From NCBI GenBank assembly GCA_023935145.1, contig CM043697.1, positions 55,323,001-55,387,000 on the forward strand: 64,000 bases of DNA. The letters run 5' to 3'. This document shows, piece by piece, positions 57,861-64,000 of this stretch; position 1 is the first letter of the stretch; every line of letters begins with the position of its first letter. This DNA is from Bretschneidera sinensis. Its lineage: Eukaryota > Streptophyta > Magnoliopsida > Brassicales > Akaniaceae. Position numbers and translations under genes: made by a program. The notes under the pieces were generated by a model, which searched no databases, had not been told where the DNA came from, and worked only from the letters and a program-made list of their open reading frames with translations.

Positions 57861-59365
57861 GAGAATGTCTAGCTATAGATTTTAAACAAAGCGCTTTTTA
57901 GGAGGCAACCCAAGTTTTTTATTTATTTTTCTCTTTAATTTTTATTTAATATTTTTATCTTTGTTTTCATCTTGTAGGTTTGCATAAGTTTGGGGGCTCT
58001 CCAATGTGTTACACAGTTGCACTTTCAAGGAAAACAATCAATTGGAAATCGGGGGAGCACTTCTTAACTTTTCTCATTCTTTTTTTTTCTCATTGAAGAA
58101 TTTAAGTTTGGGGGAAGGGAGTTTATGTTAAAAAAAATTAAATTTTAAAATTAAAAAAAAAGAATTTCTTTATTTTTGGTTTGATGAATAAAAAGGCCTA
58201 TGATAAAAATATGGCTGAAACTGATTATAATTTTTAAGGAAAATTCTTATTGCTTGAGTTTATATGTTAATCCTTGACTTGAATTTGCTTAATTTGAGAT
58301 TTTCTATATTCAGTCTATGTTATCATGATCATTAATTGTTCTGCATACCTAGAGAAATTTTATGTGAATATTGCAAATTTGTATGGTCTCAACAAACTCT
58401 AGAACTTGTTTGATGACACTCAAGGCGAAATCATAGACCAAAATATTACTTGGGAAATGATTTAGGCATTCTTTAAATCGACTGAGCCTTGCAAGCTTAC
58501 CTATTTATTATCTGTATCCCTAGTCACCCCTTTGAGCTTTGTTGAATTATACTTTGGTCATATATTTTTTCTTTTTATAAAACATCATATTCTCTATTTG
58601 AGCTTAAACACTAATTTCTTTACCTTTCAAGAAAACTAAGTTTACACAAAGTTAGAAGAGCATGGAAGGTATTAGAGGCAGAAAGTTTACAAGTAAATTT
58701 TATCATAGCCCATGTCATCAAAGTTATAAGATTGGGGGTGTGAAAAGTCAACAAGGTGTTGGGAAATGTTAAAAAAATCAATAAAAAAAAATAAACTTGA
58801 GGGGGATCTTTGAAAGAACGATAAAGAGAGTTGTTTTGAGATATTCAAGGATTGAGAAGAAGTGTATGTGTTAGAAGTGAGCATGCTCTATTTGTTTTGT
58901 TTGTGTTCAAAATTAAGTTCTCTTGCTTTGTTTGAATCCTATCTTTTCTTTGTAGCCCTCACCTTAGCCTTACATTACAAGCCTAATAAAGGTCTATTGA
59001 TCATTGGTAATATTTTGTTCTACATTAGTGGAGAGTGATTTGAAAAGCAAGCCTATGGAGTTTGAATTATCAATTTCATAACTAGAGATCCATTATATAT
59101 TTACTTGTTTGCATAAAATCATCCGGGAAGCTAATAATGAAGTGAGAATGATAAGTATGCATGGATGAGAGGATTGATAATGAGGTGGAATTGAGTTTTG
59201 AATTAACTTTTGGACTTGTGTTATATTAAATGATTCATTCAGACTATAAACTTTAGGCAATCTTTGAGGCAAAAAATTTTATGAATTAAACTAATTCTTG
59301 TTTTGAGTTGTTTTTTTTTCTTTTTCTTTGCTTGAGGGCTAGCAAATTTTAAGTTTGAGAGAATT
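57861..59365 (+). other. Athila-B 3' noncoding region
   Basis: No env-like frame. It has GGAGGCAACCCAAG shortly after pol and GTTTGGGGG purine-rich spots (57990, 58105). Blocks near 58370-58560 and 58910-59130 are shared with Athila-A. The LTR is preceded by TTTGAGAGAATT rather than a clear polypurine tract. Confidence 0.65.
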
Positions 59366-59993
59366 TGATAAGTGTAATTTTACATGATTTTTATTACTTA
59401 TTAAAATTCTTAGTTTTTCTTTATTTCTTTTGATTTGATTTGATTTGATTTGTTTGTGTTTGAAGGAATGAGAAGGTTTATTGAAAAAGAAGACCCATAT
59501 GCCTAGAAGATTAAAAATACCTAACGACTGTACGAATCAGGATGTGCACTCACTGTGTTAAGGACTAGCTCTAGCTCAGGAATCAAATGTGAGAATGTGT
59601 ACAAGCCTAAGACGTTGCACACAAAACCTTCACATTGATCCAACATCTAGCTAGCCCGCACCATGCCAGATTGCGTGCGCGCACTACATTAATTGCTTGT
59701 GCCACATTTTTCCGTATTTTGTGTTATATTTCCATTTAGTTACTTTTCTATTTCATATTTTCCTAGTAGTAGAAGTGTTTCCCATTTCAGTGTCTTTCCT
59801 TTTCCTAAGCTGCACTTTTTCATATTTTGTGTTATATTTCCTTTTAATTACTTTCCTATTTCATGTTTTCCTAGTAGTAGAAGTATTTCCCATTTCAGTG
59901 TCTTTCCTTTTTCTAGGCTGCACTTTTTCTTATTTTGTGTTATATTTCCTTTTAGTTACATTCCTATTTCATGTTTTCTTAGTATTAGAAGTA
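59366..59993 (+). repeat. Truncated 3' LTR of Athila-B
   Basis: Matches the start of 50680-52358, including nearly three 108-bp units. It breaks off within the third unit (AGTATTAGAAGT) and continues into unrelated LTR-like sequence. Confidence 0.85.
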
Positions 59994-61000
59994 AATAAAT
60001 GATTATGCATTTCATTGCATCTCATTACATTCATTTCATACATATTGGACATGTGCTGCAATTGGTCATAAGGGGCATATGATAAGATTAGCCTAGTGAA
60101 GGCCAATGATAGGAAATGAATTGAGTTGAAAAAATCGTGCATTGCATTGAATAGTATTTACATTCATTAATGCATTGTGGTGATTAGCCTATGAGGGGCA
60201 TGTATTATGATTTGGCCCATGAAGGGCATGTATTTTGGTTGACCCATGAGGGCATATAATGTGATAGACCCGGTGAAGGGTATAAGTTCTTAAGTGTTGT
60301 GAATTGAAAGATATCAAGAATAATGTTGCTAGTAAATGGTTGATTTTATGTTTTTGTAATGATAATTCCTTTATGGTAAGTGATAAGAAAAGTACATTAA
60401 AAATATACTTTATACGAAAAGTTTGAGATGAATATTTTCAAAATAATTGATCGTAAGGTTGTGGAAATATATTAAGGTCTACGAAAAGTATGGTTTATTA
60501 AGAATACCAATGTCATTGTAATGATTTCTCTTTGGTGGCTAAGAAACGAAAAAAGTAAATCGAAATTATACATAAATGTCTTATGATACTTATACTTATG
60601 AAAAGAGAAGTATATAACGATAATTGGAAGTAAAGAATTTAAGTCCCAACACGATTACTTTTAGTAAGATATTTTTCTCACTAGCTTTTCAACTCCCCCC
60701 CCCCCCTCCCCACGTTTTTACTAACTTTTTTGGTTAGCACGGGAAAACGTATGGTTAAAGTCAGTAAGAGTCCTCATCCATGACATCCTCATCTCCTCAT
60801 CTCTTTGATCCTTTTTTCAAAGTTTAAGTTTTTATCATAACTTAGTATTTGTAAAAGTATACAAGTTAGATGCATTGGAGAAAAATTTTTCTTTTTATTG
60901 ATGCATGTTGTAAAATTTTAAGATCGGTTTGTAATAGTGAAAAGTTTCATACATGTAAAGATGTATATTTTTTTCTTCAGATTTGTAATGATGGAAAGAT
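59994..61000. repeat. Unassigned LTR-like sequence
   Basis: No gene. Short irregular repeats such as CCATGAAGGGCATGTATT and CCATGAGGGCATATAATG occur at 60060-60290, and a 12-base C run lies at 60697-60708. The composition resembles part of a Ty3/gypsy LTR, perhaps of Tekay type. No second copy lies in the window, so the boundaries are unknown. Confidence 0.4.
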
Positions 61001-61935
61001 TGTTGTTTGATTTGTGAATTTTGTATGGTTGCATATGGAGTCAAGGTGCTTAGTGTTGAAAGGTATTTGAGCCATTCTGAGTAGGGTCCACTTGGGTTGG
61101 TTCATTACATTAGTAGTGCAATGGGGAAGATGTTGGTATATGATGAGGACACGGCTAACAAATGGGAGGCAAATCCTATTCAAGTTCCAATTGGTCCAAT
61201 CACATGGGCTCGAGCTAAAAGGTTTAAGGAAACTCTCAATGGGCTGATTCAACACACTAAGAACCATCTTTGAGGGCCCAAGGATGATGCTATACATGAT
61301 CCACAAGGATGAGTTTCCATAATTCAAGCTTTGGAATAATCTAGCAACTCAAGATTGTAAATTAAAATCTTAGTTTCCCAAAATTGGAGACTTACTCGTT
61401 TTGGTTGGCTCATCAAGGAAAATGGTTGGCTGTAATTTTTCTTGTCACCTTTTTTTTAATTATTTCCTTATTAATTTAATTGCTGAATTGTAAGACTTGC
61501 ATGCCAATTTAGGTACTTTCTTTTTTTGGATTTTAAGTTACCAAAATTGAATTTAGGTTTGTTTCCTATTCCTTAGTTTCCTTTTTCTAATTGGTTACGA
61601 ATTCCTTAGTTTCCTTTTTCTAATTGGTTACGAATTCTCATGTATTTAAATAGCTATTGTCTTTTTGGAATAAGACAATTCATATTTGATTCATACTTTT
61701 GGAGAGAAAATTCTCTTTGGTTCTTTTAGAACTTCTGAACTTATCAAAGTTTTCATGGTGTTCATCTTCGACTTATCAATTAATCCTTCTATAATTGATT
61801 GTGGCGTCTTCATTATACCAAGGTTCTTGCTTCAATATAAGCAACGGATCGTGATCTCATATAAATCTGCTTCTAGACGATCTTGTAAGTCTTCTTAATC
61901 CATCAATTTCTTAGTTTTTGGTGTGGATCATATCA
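61000..61935 (+). repeat. 5' LTR of the CRM-like element (left end uncertain)
   Basis: The right end GTGGATCATATCA is fixed by the primer-binding site. It contains remnants of a pol C-terminus (IGPITWARAKRFKETLNG, about 61192-61245), a tandem TTCCTTAGTTTCCTTTTTCTAATTGGTTACGAATT duplication (61570-61636) and TATTTAAATAG near 61645 as a possible TATA box. CRM elements are known to extend pol into the LTR, which would explain the pol words here. Confidence 0.5.
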
Positions 61936-61937
61936 GT

Positions 61938-61950
61938 TGGTATCAGAGCC
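61938..61950 (+). other. Primer-binding site of the CRM-like element
   Basis: TGGTATCAGAGCC, complementary to the 3' end of initiator tRNA-Met, two bases after the LTR end. Confidence 0.85.
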
Positions 61951-62402
61951 TTCTAGTTGCAAGTTTGCTTATCTTTTGTTTTGATTCATAAAAGAAAAAA
62001 AATGTGAAAAAAGGTGGAAATTCGAAAAAAAAAAAGAAAGAACGAATTTCTTGTTTAAAAAAAAAGTGCGTGATATTTAGATTTAATCCTTTCAATTGTT
62101 TCAATTTCTCATCTTTGTTTTCCTTATATTTTAGCCTTTAAATTCGAATTTCTTTGTGAGTTGTTGGTGAATTTTTGTTGGAAACTTTGATACTTGTTTG
62201 GTTGGTTTGATAAGAACCTCTAGAGGATTATTACGAGTGGAAAAAGGTAAGAGTGGTGAGCACATAAGAGGGTAAAAATCAATATGATTTTGTGTAGAAA
62301 ACACGAGTGAAATTGAGTTACTCATTCTTTGAGTGAAACATGTGAGGGAGTGTGTGAGATCTTTTTGTTATTTTTTTTTCTAACTTTATTTTTGCAGCAA
62401 AC

Positions 62403-63200
62403 ATGTCAGACAACAAGAACAAAAATAATTCAGGAGATACGTCGAGAGAGGTTGATCCGAAGTTGCTCATAGAGGCTTTAATCGGTGAGATGAGGAGAGT
62501 ATTGAGAACGGAGATGGAACAAGTTCATGAGCGGATAGATCGGGTAGAGAATGCATGTGTGGGGCAGCAACAAAACGTTTCTAATATGCGTAGGAGGGAG
62601 AGAGTCCAACCTAGGGGAGAGAGAGTGGAAGATGAGGGATACGCTGCCCAAGGAGAATTGTTGGTTGCAAGGAGAGCTCTAAGTGTGCAAATCAAAGAAG
62701 ATGACGAAGTACAGCGAGAAAACATCTTTCATACTAGATGCCACATGCAAAACAATGTATGTAGTGTGATTATTGATGGAGGTAGTTGTACTAACGTTGC
62801 TAGCACTACAATAGTTGAGAAATTAGGGCTGCCAACAATTAAACATCCTCGGCCTTACAAGTTGCGATGGCTCAATAATAGTGGTGAAGTGAGGGTGAGC
62901 AAACAGGTGTTAGTTTCCTTCCAGATTGGAAATTATGAAGATGAAGTTTTGTGTGATTTAGTTCCGATGCAAGCTGGACACTTGTTACTAGGCCGACCAT
63001 GGCAATTCGATCAGTGTGTTAAGCATGATGGCTTCACCAACAAATATTCATTTATAAGCAATCAAAGAACAATCACTCTAGTTCCTTTGACACCAAAGCA
63101 GGTTTATGAAGATCAAGTGAGGTTACAAAAAGAGAGTAAGCAAATGAAAGAGAGAGAGAAAAAGAGAACGAGTGAAAATCATAAAGAGAAAATGAGATAG
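62403..63200 (+). pseudogene. CRM-like gag-protease with internal gag deletion
   Basis: A 265-residue frame starting MSDNKNKNNSGDTSREV. Residues about 1-75 are a gag N-terminus with a coiled-coil-like stretch (EMRRVLRTEMEQVHERIDRV). The sequence then passes at about residue 80 into GELLVARRALSVQ, which normally follows the zinc knuckle. Most of the capsid domain and the knuckle are therefore missing, in frame. The protease (IIDGGSCTNVAS, catalytic Asp kept; HLLLGRPWQFD) is well preserved at residues about 120-205. A Lys/Glu-rich tail leads to a stop at 63198. The product is unlikely to assemble particles. Confidence 0.75.
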
Positions 63201-63389
63201 GCTGGGAAAATTGAGAGAGAAAATAAGATAGCTGATTCGGCCATTGAGAGAAAAACAAATTTCTATGCAAGAATGAGTGAAATAAAAAAAATGATGTTTT
63301 TAAATCAGCCAATGATTGTACTTTTTTATAAATAGGCATCAAACACTAACCAATTTGAATAATCTTTTCCTAGTTCTATTGTTTCTCTT

Positions 63390-64000
63390 TTGCAGGAGTT
63401 TGATGATATCTTTCCCGAGGATATTCCACATGGCTTACCTCCTATTCGAGGCATTGAGTATCAAATTGATTTCGTGCCCGGTGCTATAATTCCAAACCAA
63501 CCAGCCTATTGAAACAATCCCGAGGAGACAAAGGAACTACAAAGGCAGGTTAATGAATTGATAGAAACAGGGTACGTAAGAGAAAGCATGAGTCCGTGCA
63601 CTATTCCGATGAATTTGCCTCCTAAAAATGATGGGATGTGGAGAATGTGCATTGATTGCCAAGCAGTCAACAATATAACGGTAAAGTATCGATATCCTAT
63701 TCCTTGTTTAGATGATATGCTAGATGAACTGCATGGTGCTTCTTTATTTTCTAAGATTGGTTTAAAAATTGGATATCATCAAATAAGAATGAAAGAGGGT
63801 GATGAATGGAAAACTGCTTTTAAAACGAAATATGGTTTATATGAGTGGTTAGTTATGCCATTTGGATTAACAAATGCACCGAGTACCTTCATGAGATTAA
63901 TGAATCATGTTTTGTGAGCTTTTATAGGCAGATTCATTATTGTTTATTTTGATGATATTCTCATTTATAGCACAAATTTAGATGATCATATTGTGCATTT
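63390..64000 (+). pseudogene. CRM-like reverse transcriptase (partial)
   Basis: EFDDIFPEDIPHGLPPIRGIE leads into RT. The first catalytic box reads [13 protein letters not shown], where the family has FSKIDL, so this aspartate is glycine. The [20 protein letters not shown] region is followed by TGA at 63915. The YFDDILIYS box at 63945-63971 is kept. A stop is also at 63509. The frame runs out of the window. Confidence 0.85.

Larger units (their letters stand above)
50680..59993 (+). mobile_element. Decayed Athila element (Athila-B)
   Basis: The 5' LTR is about 50680-52358, the primer-binding site is 52365, gag and pol span 52570-57860, a 1.5-kb noncoding 3' region follows, and the 3' LTR (59366-59993) is cut after its first 630 bases. 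Both LTRs open with TGATAAGT and share 108-bp repeats. Gag words (HIANFLEICDTFKHNGVTDD) and the FMDDFSVFG box place it in Athila. There are many more stops and frameshifts than in Athila-A. No target duplication can be checked because the right end is lost. Confidence 0.9.
61000..64000 (+). mobile_element. CRM-like chromovirus, 5' part
   Basis: 5' LTR ending at 61935, initiator-Met primer-binding site, a gag-protease frame, and reverse transcriptase running off the right edge, all on plus. RT wording ([43 protein letters not shown]) fits chromoviruses of the CRM (centromeric retrotransposon) type better than Tekay or Reina. Stops and a lost catalytic residue show it is inactive. The left boundary is uncertain. 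Confidence 0.65.

Noticed and set aside
60977..61327. 116-residue minus-strand frame
   Set aside because: The plus strand here carries the pol C-terminal words of the CRM-like element. The minus frame is its shadow.
1..64000. tRNA or rRNA genes
   Set aside because: No cloverleaf or rRNA core was recognised. The tRNA-like words found are short primer-binding sites of retrotransposons.

Overview
The window looks like nuclear DNA of a flowering plant, most likely a eudicot. It is AT-rich and dominated by plant-type Ty3/gypsy LTR retrotransposons (Tat, Athila, Tekay-like and CRM-like lineages) and one hAT DNA transposon. The only clear host gene has plant introns and encodes a plant-specific DUF688-type protein. 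I saw no rRNA, tRNA, CRISPR array or bacterial operon. Lineage names come from recognised protein motifs and primer-binding sites, not from a database search.

Layout. 1-3178: minus-strand Tekay-like remnant with integrase pieces next to LTR sequence. 4066-14814: plus-strand Tat element (called Tat-1) with a 4/5-matching 5-bp target-site duplication (TSD), decayed gag-pol with dual RNase H, an antisense gene with its own TATA-like box and introns, and a 48-bp hairpin tandem array. 15594-42101: a second Tat element (Tat-2), minus strand, TSD TAACT, split by three later insertions: a deleted Tekay-like element (16381-19636, TSD GTAAA), a hAT transposon (21052-24717, 8-bp TSD) and a fairly young Athila element (26638-36339, TSD GTGCC). 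42107-45279: old repeats (LINE tail, TA microsatellite, hAT-like debris). 45280-45483: MITE-like palindrome. About 45612-49990: the host DUF688-type gene. 50680-59993: a second, decayed Athila element whose LTRs carry 108-bp repeats. 59994-61000: unassigned LTR-like sequence. About 61000-64000: the 5' part of a CRM-like chromovirus with most of gag deleted.

How the parts relate. Every polymerase gene carries stops, frameshifts or lost catalytic residues, so no element looks autonomous. The Athila at 26638 is closest to intact: gag is open and pol has only two nonsense codons plus small frameshifts.

The strongest unexplained signal is shared by the two Tat elements. Each carries an antisense gene between pol and the 3' LTR. 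Each of these genes has a TATA-like box, at least one plausible intron, a conserved KAGLR.PLHPF...LVPNS domain and a coiled-coil tail. In each element a minisatellite lies a few hundred bases upstream of that TATA box. In Tat-1 every 48-bp minisatellite unit is a near-perfect hairpin with paired substitutions between units.
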